A stretch of DNA of 64,000 bases, from the NCBI GenBank assembly GCA_021773095.1, contig JAJFKR010000007.1, forward strand, positions 31,983 through 95,982, given 5' to 3'. This document shows, piece by piece, positions 8,607-18,578 of this stretch; within the stretch, counting starts at the first letter, position 1, and each line of letters starts with the position of its first letter. The stretch is from Woeseiaceae bacterium (GTDB taxonomy: Bacteria; Pseudomonadota; Gammaproteobacteria; Steroidobacterales; Woeseiaceae). A program made the translations under genes and the position numbers. The notes below the pieces were generated by a model. The model was not told where the DNA came from. It did not search any database and saw only the letters and a list, made by a program, of their open reading frames with translations.

Positions 8607-9601
8607 AAGTCGCGCCACTCCAGCGGTTCTTCCTGCATCAACGCGACTTGCTCGCGCAAAGCGAGTACGTGGTCGTCCCAATACCGTGGGCTATCGAACC
8701 ACGGGAATGCCACTTTGAATGCAGGATCTTCCCAGCGTCGTGCGAGCCAGGCCGCGTAGTGCATGATGCGCAAACTACGCAGCGCCTCAATCAGGTGCAG
8801 CTCACGCGGGTCGAAACGTCGAAATGACTGATAACCTTCCAGCAATGCTTCGAGTTGTGGGGTTTGTTCTGCGCGATCACCGGAGAGGAACATCCAGAGG
8901 TCCTGGACGGCCGGACCGTGGCGGCAGTCATCGAGGTCTACAATGTGCAATCGGTCTTCGGTGACGAGAACGTTGCCCGGATGAAAGTCACCATGCAATC
9001 GAATGTCCCGGGTGTTTCCGGCACGTTCAAAGCAAGCCTCGACGCCGTCCAGCACCAGTTCCGCAGTGCTCTCGTAGGCATCGCAATTATCTTCCGGGAT
9101 GAACTCGTTTTCCATCAGATAGTCGATCGACTCGACGCCATAGCTATCAATGTCAATACGTGGTCGATGCTTGAAGGACTTCACTTCGCCTTCAAGGTGG
9201 ATTCTCGCTACCAGCCGCCCCAACTGGGCCAGCAATTCGTAGTTGTCGAGGTCCGGCGCACGACCACCGCGGCAGGGGAACACGGCCAGGCGGTAGGGGC
9301 CGGCGTGTTTCAGTGTTTCGCCATCGATCACAAGCGGTGGCACTACAGGAATTTCCTGATTGGCCAGCGCGACAGAAAACTCGTGTTCCTCGTGAATACA
9401 CTCGTCCGACCAGCGTCCTGGCCGATAAAATTTGGCGACCAGCGGCCGATCGTTTTCTATGCCGATCTGATAGACGCGATTCTCGTAGCTGTTCAATGCC
9501 AGAAACCGGCCATCGCATTCAAACCCAAGATCTGCGAGGGTCGCGACGATGTCTTCGGGCTGCAGGTCGGCGAATGCCAGTGTGGCTGCGTCCCCGCTCA
9601 C
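8603..9601 (-). CDS. srkA: stress response kinase A (YihE/RdoA family)
   Basis: 332 residues, close to the 328 of E. coli SrkA. It is an aminoglycoside-phosphotransferase-like Ser/Thr kinase with ALNSYENRVYQI and LVAKFYRPGRW near the N-terminus (nucleotide lysine), catalytic loop HGDFHPGNVL and metal-binding IVDLDDCR. SrkA counteracts MazF-linked death and envelope stress in E. coli. The GTG start overlaps the typA stop by 4 bp (GTGA), so it is translated as the second gene of a typA-srkA unit. Its usual partner dsbA is not adjacent. Confidence 0.9.
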   Translation of the reverse strand: MSGDAATLAFADLQPEDIVATLADLGFECDGRFLALNSYENRVYQIGIENDRPLVAKFYRPGRWSDECIHEEHEFSVALANQEIPVVPPLVIDGETLKHAGPYRLAVFPCRGGRAPDLDNYELLAQLGRLVARIHLEGEVKSFKHRPRIDIDSYGVESIDYLMENEFIPEDNCDAYESTAELVLDGVEACFERAGNTRDIRLHGDFHPGNVLVTEDRLHIVDLDDCRHGPAVQDLWMFLSGDRAEQTPQLEALLEGYQSFRRFDPRELHLIEALRSLRIMHYAAWLARRWEDPAFKVAFPWFDSPRYWDDHVLALREQVALMQEEPLEWRDF

Positions 9602-11424
9602 GATGCTTTTTGGCGCGACTCTCGTTTGCGGTCAACTTCGGTCAGATGCTTCTTGCGTAAGCGGAGATTAGTTGGCGTTACTTCCAGCAATTCATCATCG
9701 TCGAGAAATTCCAGCGACTGCTCCAGCGAATAGCGAAGCGGTGTCGTCAGGACCAGATTTTCGTCCGTTCCGGCAGCACGAACGTTGGTCAGTTGTTTGG
9801 CCTTGGTGGGATTCACAACCAGATCGTTTTGGCGTTTGTGAATGCCGATGATCATTCCTTCATAAACAGGAGCGCCATGGCCGAGAAAGAGCTTGCCGCG
9901 CTCCTGCAGATTAAAAAGTGCGTATGCGAGCGCCTTGCCCTGGACCATCGATACGAGAGTACCGTTACTGCGTTGTGCGATTGCACCTGCAACCCGAGGT
10001 GCGTATTCGTCCAGGACGTGATAAATGAGGCCGGTGCCCGATGTTGCGGTCATGTATTCGGTACGGAAACCGATAAGTCCCCGGGTGGGAATTTTGTAGT
10101 CGAGACGCATGCGTCCCTTGCCGTCCGGCAGCATGTTTTGCAGCTCACCCTTACGATCGGCCAGCCGTGTCATGACGGCACCCTGATAGGCCTCTTCGAA
10201 ATCAACCGTTAGTTGTTCCCAAGGTTCGTGCTGTGCACCATCGACGTCGTGCATGATGACTTCCGGTCGGGACACGGCCAACTCGAAACCTTCCCGGCGC
10301 ATCGTCTCGACCAGGACGGACAAATGCAGCTCACCGCGCCCGGAGACTCTGAATTTGTCAGGGTCGTTGGTGCTGTCGACGCGCAAGGCGACGTTGTGTT
10401 TGAGCTCCTGCTCCAGGCGCTCACGAATCTGGCGGCTGGTCAGGTATTTGCCATCCTGTCCGGCAAACGGTGATTTGTTAACCTGAAATGTCATGTTGAC
10501 CGTTGGCTCATCGACGCTCAAAGGTGGCAGCGCTTCTTCGTGATCCCGATCACAGATTGTGTCCGATATGTGCAGCTTTTCAATGCCGCTGAATACGACG
10601 ATGTCGCCCGCGGTGGCCGATTCGATGCGTTGTCGTTTCAGTCCATCGAAGCCGAACAACTCAAGCACTCTGCCGCGGCGTGATGCGGTACCGGGTGCGA
10701 CGATGCTAACCGGTGCATTCGCTGTTAACGTACCGCGATTAATGCGGCCGATACCAAGTACGCCGACGTACTTGTCGTAGTCGAGACTCGATACCTGCAG
10801 CTGCAGAGGACCGCTGGTGTCGACTTCGGGATGCGGTACGTGCTCAACGATGGTCTCAAAAAGGGGATCCATATTACCTTCGCGGACCTCTGAGTCTTCG
10901 CTCGCATATCCTTCCAGTGCGGACGCGTAAATAATCGGGAAGTCGAGTTGCTCATCCGTGGCGCCGAGGCGGTCAAACAAATCGAATGTTTGATTAATAA
11001 CCCAGTCTGGCCGCGCTCCGTCACGATCAATTTTGTTAATAACAACGACCGGTACCAGGCCCTGTGCAAATGCTTTCTCGGTGACAAAGCGTGTTTGCGG
11101 CATCGGCCCTTCAACGGCATCGACCAGCAACAGCACGCTGTCTACCATCGACAAGACACGTTCAACCTCACCGCCAAAGTCCGCATGTCCCGGTGTATCG
11201 ACGATATTAATCCGGTAGTCGTTCCATTTGACCGCCGTATTCTTCGAGAGAATCGTGATGCCGCGTTCGCGTTCAAGTTCGTTCGAGTCCATGACCCGAT
11301 CGGGCACAGCAGCACGTGCACCGAGCGTGCCGGATTGTTGCAGCATCTGATCGACAAGTGTGGTCTTGCCATGATCGACATGCGCGATGATCGCGATATT
11401 TCGTAGTTTGGATAGTTGTGACAT
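9598..11424 (-). CDS. typA: ribosome-associated GTPase TypA/BipA
   Basis: 608 residues from ATG 11424; the frame remains open upstream but that extension has no homology. The G-domain motifs are complete: [10 protein letters not shown] (G1), RGITI (G2), DTPGHADF (G3), NKID (G4) and SALEG (G5), followed by EF-G-like domains and the BipA-specific C-terminal domain ([10 protein letters not shown] and later [15 protein letters not shown]). BipA binds the 70S ribosome near the A site and supports 50S assembly, especially at low temperature. First gene of the typA-srkA unit, divergent from the DUF1684 lipoprotein. Confidence 0.97.
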   Translation of the reverse strand: MSQLSKLRNIAIIAHVDHGKTTLVDQMLQQSGTLGARAAVPDRVMDSNELERERGITILSKNTAVKWNDYRINIVDTPGHADFGGEVERVLSMVDSVLLLVDAVEGPMPQTRFVTEKAFAQGLVPVVVINKIDRDGARPDWVINQTFDLFDRLGATDEQLDFPIIYASALEGYASEDSEVREGNMDPLFETIVEHVPHPEVDTSGPLQLQVSSLDYDKYVGVLGIGRINRGTLTANAPVSIVAPGTASRRGRVLELFGFDGLKRQRIESATAGDIVVFSGIEKLHISDTICDRDHEEALPPLSVDEPTVNMTFQVNKSPFAGQDGKYLTSRQIRERLEQELKHNVALRVDSTNDPDKFRVSGRGELHLSVLVETMRREGFELAVSRPEVIMHDVDGAQHEPWEQLTVDFEEAYQGAVMTRLADRKGELQNMLPDGKGRMRLDYKIPTRGLIGFRTEYMTATSGTGLIYHVLDEYAPRVAGAIAQRSNGTLVSMVQGKALAYALFNLQERGKLFLGHGAPVYEGMIIGIHKRQNDLVVNPTKAKQLTNVRAAGTDENLVLTTPLRYSLEQSLEFLDDDELLEVTPTNLRLRKKHLTEVDRKRESRQKAS

Positions 11425-11497
11425 TGGGGCGGGGCTCTGGAATGAGGCGCGGATTATAGTGACCCAATCCAAGAATTGATATGGCACACTACGATCC

Positions 11498-12424
11498 ATG
11501 AAAAAACGACTAACTGTATGGCTTACAGCCCCTCTTATCGCCGTAATTCTGGCTTCCTGTGGGCAGAGCGGCGCAACTTTCGATGCATCGGCCCACGTTC
11601 AGGAGGTGCTCGAATGGCGTGCCTGGCGGATGCAGCAACTAAAGGATCCATCCGGCTACCTGAACCAGATCGGACTCTACTGGCTGGAGGTGGGTACTTA
11701 CAGCTTCGGCTCGGCGAAGACAAACGACCTTGTATTCGATGGTGATGCCGCGCCTGAAATAGGCACCTTCACGGTCACTGCAGAGGGCGTGTCGATGGCC
11801 GTACTGCCCGGCGTGGATGTGCAAAGCGATGGGCTGGACGTCGAAGATATCGTTATTGCTGCCGATACCACCGAGCAGGGTGTCACCATTACTTACGGTT
11901 CGCTGGCGTGGTCGGTGGTCGAAAGAGTCGGAAAATACGGAGTTCGATTACGTGATTTTGAACATCCCTTTGTCGAGGGTTTTGGCCCGCTGCCGTATTT
12001 TGATATTGATCCTTCCTTAAGGGTTGAGGCCATGCTGCATCGTTATGCCGAGCCACAAATCGCCAACGTTGGCACCGTCATTGAGGGACTCGGTTACCAC
12101 CCAGAATCACCAGGACTTGTAAGTTTCGAGATCGGCGGCCAGCGTTACGAACTTGAGGCTTACACGTCGGGCGACAAACTTTTTTACGTGTTCGGCGACC
12201 GGACCAACCGCGATGCCACTTACGGAGCGGGTCGTTTCTTGTATTCGACGACACCGGGTGAGGACGGCAAGACGATTCTCGACTTCAACAAGTCTTACAG
12301 TCCACCCTGTGCGTTCAACGATTTTTCAACTTGCCCGGTGGCGTCTCCAAGGAACCGCCTGCCCATCCGGATCGAGGCGGGTGAGAGATTTGATTTGAAA
12401 TTCCACTACGCGTCCGATCACTAA
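11498..12424 (+). CDS. DUF1684 family lipoprotein
   Basis: 308 residues. Signal peptide with lipobox LASC. The mature part carries the DUF1684 pattern: EWRAWRMQQLKDPSGYL near the N-terminus, LYWLEVGTYSFGSAKTN, FDGDAAPEIGTF and a strongly conserved end, LDFNKSYSPPCAF with CPVASPRNRLPI. Family members are exported proteins of unknown function found in many bacteria. Monocistronic; it converges on the next gene with a 4-bp overlap of stop codons. Confidence 0.8.
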   Translation: MKKRLTVWLTAPLIAVILASCGQSGATFDASAHVQEVLEWRAWRMQQLKDPSGYLNQIGLYWLEVGTYSFGSAKTNDLVFDGDAAPEIGTFTVTAEGVSMAVLPGVDVQSDGLDVEDIVIAADTTEQGVTITYGSLAWSVVERVGKYGVRLRDFEHPFVEGFGPLPYFDIDPSLRVEAMLHRYAEPQIANVGTVIEGLGYHPESPGLVSFEIGGQRYELEAYTSGDKLFYVFGDRTNRDATYGAGRFLYSTTPGEDGKTILDFNKSYSPPCAFNDFSTCPVASPRNRLPIRIEAGERFDLKFHYASDH

Positions 12425-13662
12425 TCACGCATTTCGAAAGTCAGTCCGGCGTTGCTCCGCAACCGTTCGATGAGCGGTTTGGCCATGACAGCCGCTGGCG
12501 TGAAGACGCCGCCTTTGACGTCGAGATCGTCTTTTGCCAGACACACTGCGCATTCGCTGAGCATTTTGCTGGTCGAGCCGTAACCTGGGTCCTGATCCCC
12601 GGTAATTTTGCCATGAACTATCGTACCGTCCGGTAATTTGCCGATTTGCGACAGGTTGAAAAAACCGGCTTGTTGCAGTTCCCGATCCGGGCCTTCCCCG
12701 GGCTTTGACAGCACGAATCGCTGCAGGAACTTTCGAGTCGGCGTTAAGGATGCGAAAAATACCAGAGCACCAAGGCCGGCTATCATGATCGCGCCTTTTA
12801 ACCAGCCAGTAATGCCGCGGCCCGTGAGGACCGATTCGTCGTAGCGAAAATCCTCGCCGTACGGGTATCCGGCCAGCGCATGACTGCGGCGTACAACCTT
12901 GGTGTTGACGCCGGCCATTACGAACGGGGCTGTCCACGAACTGGCAGCGTCCCGATAAACCATGCTTGTCTGGTCGCGGACGTCCGGGCCTTCTCGCTGA
13001 CCCTCCGGATTTAGACTGTAGGGGTCAATCAAAGTCCGGGCGATCGACCGGTCCTCGCGACTTTCCTTAATTATGTTCATCATGCTGGCAAGCGTTCCAC
13101 CACTGGCCGTACCCTTGGTCGCTTTGACCAGCATGCTGATGGATTTGCAATAAACGCCGTACTTCTCATGCACTGCGTCCTGCAGAAACCAGACACCGAT
13201 ATCCATGGGTACCGAGTCGAAACCGCAGCAATTTACAATTTTCGCACCGGTTTCTTCTGCCCGTTTTTGGTGCGTATCGATCATTTCGCGAATCCAGTGA
13301 ACCTCACCGGCAAGATCGCAATAATGGGTACCTGCATCGACGCAGGCTGCCACGAGATTTGAGCCATACAGAGCGTAGGGTCCGACGGTTGTGAGGACGA
13401 CGCGTGTTCGTGACGCGAGTGTTGCCAGGGCTTCTTTGTCAAAACTATCGGCAACGATCAGCTGCAATCCGTCGGCGGCAGCGCCAAGTCCGCCGCGAAC
13501 CTGCTGTAGTTTTTTCTCACTACGGCCTGCAAGAGCCCAGCGCAGATTGCCCGCCAGCCCGTATTGCCTTAGCAGGTATTCCGCGACCAATGTACCGGCG
13601 AATCCTGTCGCCCCCTGAATGATGACATCGAATTCACGATCGCCGGTGGTATCTGTATTCAT
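12421..13662 (-). CDS. saccharopine dehydrogenase-like oxidoreductase (trans-acting enoyl reductase type)
   Basis: 413 residues. N-terminal Rossmann fold with VIIQGATGFAGTLVAEYL (nucleotide loop), ALAGRSEKKL and VGPYALYGSNLV. CDLAGEVHWI and NCCGFDSVPMDIG are hallmark segments of the SCCPDH/Rv2953 branch. A single hydrophobic segment (about 305-325, GAIMIAGLGALVFFASL) suggests membrane or lipid association, as in the eukaryotic homologue. In mycobacteria Rv2953 reduces enoyl intermediates of lipid synthesis; the substrate here is unknown. Start overlaps the stop of the GNAT gene by 4 bp (ATGA), so the two are coupled. Confidence 0.8.
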   Translation of the reverse strand: MNTDTTGDREFDVIIQGATGFAGTLVAEYLLRQYGLAGNLRWALAGRSEKKLQQVRGGLGAAADGLQLIVADSFDKEALATLASRTRVVLTTVGPYALYGSNLVAACVDAGTHYCDLAGEVHWIREMIDTHQKRAEETGAKIVNCCGFDSVPMDIGVWFLQDAVHEKYGVYCKSISMLVKATKGTASGGTLASMMNIIKESREDRSIARTLIDPYSLNPEGQREGPDVRDQTSMVYRDAASSWTAPFVMAGVNTKVVRRSHALAGYPYGEDFRYDESVLTGRGITGWLKGAIMIAGLGALVFFASLTPTRKFLQRFVLSKPGEGPDRELQQAGFFNLSQIGKLPDGTIVHGKITGDQDPGYGSTSKMLSECAVCLAKDDLDVKGGVFTPAAVMAKPLIERLRSNAGLTFEMRD

Positions 13663-14144
13663 AGTTTCTTTTCCATGAGCGCGACTTCTTTCTCGCCGCC
13701 GTTTGTTCGCTGAGAACCCACCTGGCGAAACCCCAATTGCTCGTGATAACGCATGGAGCCTTCGTTCGGTGGCTGGATATTCACTTCACAAGTCATGACG
13801 GACACACCGCTTTGTGAGTAGGCGAACGCTTCGTACAACGAATCCGCGACTCCACGTCGCCGCGCCCATTCGGCAACCGCTACGCGATCAACGTACGCGA
13901 AGTCCTCATAGTGGTCGCAAAACCACCTGTAATTCGGGCTTGCGTACCCAGTTCCAGGGCGCAATCCGATCAGAAACCCGGCGAAGCGATCGTCAATTCT
14001 CGCAACCTGAACAAACGCCGCGTTATCTGAAAACCACTGCAGTTCGTTGTTGTCTATCCGGTTGACGTGCGGTATGGACTCTTCATTGAGCGCCAGCACA
14101 TTGTCGAAGTCACTTCGTTTGATTTGCGATATTTTCATGGACAC
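13659..14144 (-). CDS. GNAT family N-acetyltransferase
   Basis: 161 residues. The GNAT fold is recognisable from VARIDDRFAGFLIGLRPG (strands 2-4), the acetyl-CoA loop region VDRVAVAEWARRRGVADSLYEAF with the R-R-G-V-A pattern, and the late YHEQLGFRQVGSQ segment. The target is unknown. It is upstream of and overlapping with the saccharopine dehydrogenase-like gene, so it is the first gene of a two-gene unit. The N-terminus (ISQIKRSDFDNVLALNE) is typical of family members. Confidence 0.8.
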   Translation of the reverse strand: MSMKISQIKRSDFDNVLALNEESIPHVNRIDNNELQWFSDNAAFVQVARIDDRFAGFLIGLRPGTGYASPNYRWFCDHYEDFAYVDRVAVAEWARRRGVADSLYEAFAYSQSGVSVMTCEVNIQPPNEGSMRYHEQLGFRQVGSQRTNGGEKEVALMEKKL

Positions 14145-14361
14145 AGTGTATTGCTATGTTATGGTGGCTCCAAGACGGCAAGCGGACCGATTTTCAATCA
14201 CCGCATATCTTAGATCGTCAGAAATCGCTACTTTACTCGTCTTCGACACCGAAATGATATCCGCGGCCGCAAGGTTGCGGAATTGTTCGTATGTGATCAG
14301 CTGCACTGAATAATGCTGGCACGTATGTGATTTTCGTTAGTTTTTTTCAGGACAGGTAGCC

Positions 14362-16086
14362 ATGATCAATATTGCCAAACGCACCATCATCACATTTGCC
14401 GTTGCGATAATTTCGTTATCCATCGCGAGCGCAGCATCGAATAATTCGTCAGATCTGCTGAAGTATATTCCGGCCGATTCTCCCTACGTATTTGCGTCCA
14501 CAGAACCGCTGCCCGCGAAACTGGCTGACAAGCTGGAACCTACTGTTGACGAGATTTTACAGGCCTACCAGAACATACTCCGGCAAATCGTTGCGGAGCA
14601 GAGTGTCAAGATGTCGTCTGAGGAAGGCGATGAGGAAAAGCTTGATCAGTTCCATGGGCTGATGGAGGAGATTCTGGGCCTGATGAGCCTTGAGGGTATA
14701 CGGGGAGCCGGAATTGAACGTGATTCGGCTTTCGCCTTTTATGGCAATGGCTTGTTGCCGGTGCTACGTCTGGAGTTATCTGATTCTGATTTGTTCGATG
14801 CCGCCATTGCGAGAATAGAAGAAAAGGCGGGTCAGGTACTCTTAATTGGCGAGGCGACAGGCGCCACCTACAAGTATGCCGAAGTTGAGAATTTCAAGCT
14901 GATCATCGCGACGCTGCGTGACCAGGCAGTGATCACAGCCGTGCCCGCGAGTTTCGACGAGGCACAGGTTGCGTTGGCAATAGGCGCGAAGACGCCACGA
15001 AAAAACCTGAAAAAGAGCAAGGCCCTGGCGGCCATTGACAGGGAATACGGATTCTCCGGATACCTGACTGGGTTCATTGATACGCAGCGAATTGCCGGCA
15101 TGTTTGCGGGTAACACCAGCGCTGAGGATGATGCATTTTTCGCGGCCGTCGGTGAAAAACCGCCTGAGCTAGGTGATGTTTGTGCCGCCGAAGTTATGGA
15201 AATGGCGGGTATAGCACCGCGAATCGTTATCGGCTACTCCAACCTTTCTGCGGATCGAATTGAAAGTGCCATGATCGTTGAACTTCGTGAAGATCTTGCC
15301 AGGGGCCTTGCGACGGTACCTGCCGAGGTTCCCGGTCTTGGCAAGGATGCAGGTGGACTGATGTCGCTCGGTTTCGGGTTTGATGTTATGGCCATTAGAG
15401 ATTTCTATGAGGCTCGCCTCGATGCAATGGAGGCCGATCCCTACGAGTGCGCGAAATTTGCACACCTGCAGGAAGGCGTTGCGAAAGGTCGGGAAGCGTT
15501 GAATCAGCCGGTGCCTCCGGTCGTTTACAGTTTCCGCGGATTTGTCGCGAATATTGCCGACATTCAGGGAATGGACATGTCGACCAACACGCCGCCTCAG
15601 TCTATCGATGCTTCGATTCTGATCGCCGTTGAGAATGCGGAGTCCCTGCTCATGATGGCAGCAATGTTGGACCCACAGATAGCTGCGTTGAGCCTGGTGC
15701 CGGATGGCAAGCCGGTTAAGCTGGAACTGGCGCAACTCGCTGAGTTTGCGGACTCGGCATTTGCTGCGCTATCCGCCGATGCCCTGTCGGTCTCGCTGGG
15801 GGAAGGGGCAGAGAGTAACTCGGCCGATATGCTGGTTGCCGAGAGTGTCAGGCCCGCGCCGTTCATGAGTATGAATATGGATTCTGCACGTTATTACTCG
15901 ATGATCGGTGACGCGATGTCGCAGAAGCCTGCGGACGAAGACGAAAATGAAATGCCGGAAGCCATGCGCGAAGCTATGAAGGAGATCATGATCTTGTCTG
16001 GCAGCCTGTACCAACGGATGTCCGTTGACGTTCAATTCACCGCACGGGGAATTGAGGTCAACGGCGTAATGGAACTGAGTGACTAA
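14362..16086 (+). CDS. exported hypothetical protein
   Basis: 574 residues with a clear Sec signal peptide (about 1-25, ending ASAASN). The mature protein starts SDLLKYIPADSPYVFASTEPLP, a pattern seen in large periplasmic proteins of the DUF3352-like kind that contain repeated alpha/beta units. No catalytic motif is seen; acidic stretches occur throughout. The downstream phosphatase gene starts with GTG 8 bp inside this gene's end, so they form a coupled pair. The 217-bp gap before it shows no supportable gene. Confidence 0.55.
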   Translation: MINIAKRTIITFAVAIISLSIASAASNNSSDLLKYIPADSPYVFASTEPLPAKLADKLEPTVDEILQAYQNILRQIVAEQSVKMSSEEGDEEKLDQFHGLMEEILGLMSLEGIRGAGIERDSAFAFYGNGLLPVLRLELSDSDLFDAAIARIEEKAGQVLLIGEATGATYKYAEVENFKLIIATLRDQAVITAVPASFDEAQVALAIGAKTPRKNLKKSKALAAIDREYGFSGYLTGFIDTQRIAGMFAGNTSAEDDAFFAAVGEKPPELGDVCAAEVMEMAGIAPRIVIGYSNLSADRIESAMIVELREDLARGLATVPAEVPGLGKDAGGLMSLGFGFDVMAIRDFYEARLDAMEADPYECAKFAHLQEGVAKGREALNQPVPPVVYSFRGFVANIADIQGMDMSTNTPPQSIDASILIAVENAESLLMMAAMLDPQIAALSLVPDGKPVKLELAQLAEFADSAFAALSADALSVSLGEGAESNSADMLVAESVRPAPFMSMNMDSARYYSMIGDAMSQKPADEDENEMPEAMREAMKEIMILSGSLYQRMSVDVQFTARGIEVNGVMELSD

Positions 16087-16618
16087 TCTACCGAAAACAT
16101 TCCTTCAGATACTCGCGGTGGCAGTACTGTCTGCTACCGCTTGCGCTGATACATCCAACACCGGTGCGGTACGGAAGGTCGATCTGGCTACCGTGGTGCG
16201 CGACGGCTTCGTCGAGCCGATAGATGGCATCTCCGCCGCCGGACAACCGGATACGGCAGCGTTCAGGGTTTTTGCTGAGCAGGGTTACACGACTGTCATC
16301 GATATACGAACTGAGTCTGAGGATCGTGGTCTGGATGAAGCCGCCGTCATCAGTGATCTGGGTATGGAGTATGTTGTATTTGAAATTGATAAGCCCGAAG
16401 AGATCAATTTCGAAAATGCGAGGGTGCTGGATAAGTTAATCGCAAACGCAGAGGGTCCGGTTCTTGTTCACTGCAAGAGCTCGAACCGGGTAGGTGCATT
16501 GCTCGCACTACGCGAGAGCTTGAACGGTGCGGACGATGCGGCAGCACTTCGATACGGGAAAGAAGCCGGAATGAGTCGGCTCGAAGGTCGGGTGAAGGAA
16601 GTACTCAGCGGGCAGTAA
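16079..16618 (+). CDS. DUF442 / beta-lactamase hydrolase-like phosphatase, exported
   Basis: 179 residues, GTG start inside the end of the previous gene. An N-terminal signal sequence (FLQILAVAVLSATACADT, lipobox-like before Cys) is followed by the tyrosine-phosphatase-like fold with ISAAGQPDTAAF, VIDIRTESED (general-acid region) and the active-site loop VHCKSSNRVGALL. The loop has Cys-X4-Arg spacing, as in the DUF442/BLH branch, rather than the Cys-X5-Arg of classical dual-specificity phosphatases. An exported location is unusual and implies a periplasmic substrate, possibly connected with the coupled upstream protein. Confidence 0.75.
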   Translation: MTNLPKTFLQILAVAVLSATACADTSNTGAVRKVDLATVVRDGFVEPIDGISAAGQPDTAAFRVFAEQGYTTVIDIRTESEDRGLDEAAVISDLGMEYVVFEIDKPEEINFENARVLDKLIANAEGPVLVHCKSSNRVGALLALRESLNGADDAAALRYGKEAGMSRLEGRVKEVLSGQ

Positions 16619-16711
16619 TCCGGCAGCAGCGTTTATGTCCGGAGCCCAGAGTGCCCACGGGTCCCTAAAGTTCGGGCCTCAGTTGCCGACAAACTGAGTA
16701 ATGGGATCTGG

Positions 16712-18565
16712 GTGGTCGGAGTACAGACGGTGCCAATATTTGAATGGGACGATTGTTATCGAGTAGACATTGAGAGCGTTGACGAGCAGCACCAGCAGCT
16801 GTTCGACATGATCAACCGCCTGGACGAGGGACTACGGACGGGCAGCGACGACACCCTTATCGTCGATTTGCTGGAGCAACTGTTTGACTACACGAAGTAC
16901 CATTTTGCGAACGAAGAAAAAATGATGGCGCAGCCTTCGTTTGACGAGAGAATATTCGACTTGCATAAAGCCGAGCATGCCATTTTCATCGACAAGATGG
17001 TCGCTGCGAAAAAAGCACATGAGGAAGGTAGCAGTCGACTGTCCGGAGACCTGATGGGGGTGCTGGTCAGTTGGCTGATTGACCACATTGTTGGCACCGA
17101 CCGACGCATGGCCGATGAATTCCAGAAAATTCGGAATCCGGATCGCGTCAATCAGGTCGAGCCCGGAAAGCAATCCTCACCGTCTGGTTCTGTTGCGCCA
17201 AATCTGATCGCGGCGTTACGTGAAAGTCAGGACCGATTCAAGGATCTCACCGATGCCGTTCCGGCGCTGATCTGGATGACGGGTTCGGATCAAGAGCGTC
17301 AATACTTTGATCGTCAATGGCAGGAATTCACAGGATTCGATTTGGCGGCGTTGCGCGCAAAGTGGCGCGACTGTCTGCATCCGGACGATCACGTTGGTGT
17401 CGAGGCTGGCCTCGTAAAAGCCCATACGGAACGGACTGCCTGCGATTACCGGTATCGACTGCGTCGGGCCGACGGGAAATATCGCTGGATTCACGAATCC
17501 GTGGTGCCTCGCTATGTGAAGGGACAGGAGTTTTTGGGCCTGGTCGGGTGTGGCCTCGATGTCACCAACGAGATGAAGGCTAAGGTTATCCTTGAGCGCG
17601 CGAATGAGACTCTGGAAAAAGAGGTAGCAAAGCGGACCCGCCAGTTGCGCAACACGCTGGACGAACTCAACGGCAAGAACACTGAGCTCGAGCGTGCCAA
17701 CGAGGAGCTACGAATTGCACAGAACAGTCTGGTGCAGTCGGAGAAGATGAAGTCCATCGGTCAGCTCGCGGCCGGCGTTGCGCACGAGATCAATACACCG
17801 TCACAGTACATTGCGGATAACACTCGATTCCTTCAGGAGGCCTACGATGACATCAGTGTGCTGATAGACAAGATGAACGGCCTGGCCGCAAATTCAGATG
17901 TGCCAGTCAAGAGCGAAGTCATTCAGAAAGCGCTGGAAGAGGTGGACATAGAATTTCTCCGCAAGGAGATTCCGTGTGCCATCGGAGCGTCCCTCGATGG
18001 AGTGGATCAAGTCACCAGGATCGTTAAGGCACTGAAGGATTTCTCGCGTCCGTCGAATGACAAGGAGGACGTGATTTTGAATCAGGCCATCGACAGTACA
18101 ATTACCGTCGCTACGAATGAATGGTCGAGTGTTGCCGAGGTCGAGGTAGATCTCGATCCGGCCTTACCTGCTGTATTCTGCCAGCGTGCCGAGTTCAATC
18201 AGGTCATCCTGAACGCGCTGGTCAATTCGGCGTATGCCATTGGACAGGTCGTCGGTGACGGGTTGGAGAAAAAGGGCAGGATCACGGTGAGCACGCGCCA
18301 GGTGGATGACGTCGCGGAAATCTGTATCGCCGACACAGGCTGTGGAATGTCGCCCGATGTCATGGCAAAGGCCTTCGATCCGTTTTTCACGACCAAGGGT
18401 GTGGGCGACGGCATGGGGCAGGGCTTGAGCACCGCCTACGCAATAGTCGTCGACAAGCATGGCGGCACGATCGCGCTCGACAGTGAAGTAGGGCAGGGAA
18501 CCCGCCTGACAATCCGATTGCCAATAGAAAAAGCCGCGTCGGCCGACACACCGGTAGCAGCCTGA
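16712..18565 (+). CDS. hemerythrin-PAS sensor histidine kinase
   Basis: 617 residues, GTG start. The N-terminal bacteriohemerythrin domain (1-140) keeps all seven di-iron ligands: His27, His64, Glu68, His85, His89, His125 and Asp130. A PAS domain follows (about 175-290, PALIWMTGSD to LVGCGLDVT), then a coiled coil (295-350), a dimerisation/phosphoacceptor domain with His358 in GVAHEINTPS, and a HATPase domain with the N box (NALVNSAYAI) and G boxes (DTGCGMSP, GMGQGLST). No membrane segment, so it is a soluble oxygen- or redox-sensing kinase. No response regulator is adjacent; its partner must be elsewhere. Confidence 0.92.
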   Translation: MVGVQTVPIFEWDDCYRVDIESVDEQHQQLFDMINRLDEGLRTGSDDTLIVDLLEQLFDYTKYHFANEEKMMAQPSFDERIFDLHKAEHAIFIDKMVAAKKAHEEGSSRLSGDLMGVLVSWLIDHIVGTDRRMADEFQKIRNPDRVNQVEPGKQSSPSGSVAPNLIAALRESQDRFKDLTDAVPALIWMTGSDQERQYFDRQWQEFTGFDLAALRAKWRDCLHPDDHVGVEAGLVKAHTERTACDYRYRLRRADGKYRWIHESVVPRYVKGQEFLGLVGCGLDVTNEMKAKVILERANETLEKEVAKRTRQLRNTLDELNGKNTELERANEELRIAQNSLVQSEKMKSIGQLAAGVAHEINTPSQYIADNTRFLQEAYDDISVLIDKMNGLAANSDVPVKSEVIQKALEEVDIEFLRKEIPCAIGASLDGVDQVTRIVKALKDFSRPSNDKEDVILNQAIDSTITVATNEWSSVAEVEVDLDPALPAVFCQRAEFNQVILNALVNSAYAIGQVVGDGLEKKGRITVSTRQVDDVAEICIADTGCGMSPDVMAKAFDPFFTTKGVGDGMGQGLSTAYAIVVDKHGGTIALDSEVGQGTRLTIRLPIEKAASADTPVAA

Positions 18566-18578
18566 CAAATAATTGACA

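Noticed and set aside
14145..14361. Possible gene in the gap between the GNAT gene and the exported protein
   Set aside because: Open frames exist on both strands, but none has a start with a ribosome binding site or a recognisable motif.
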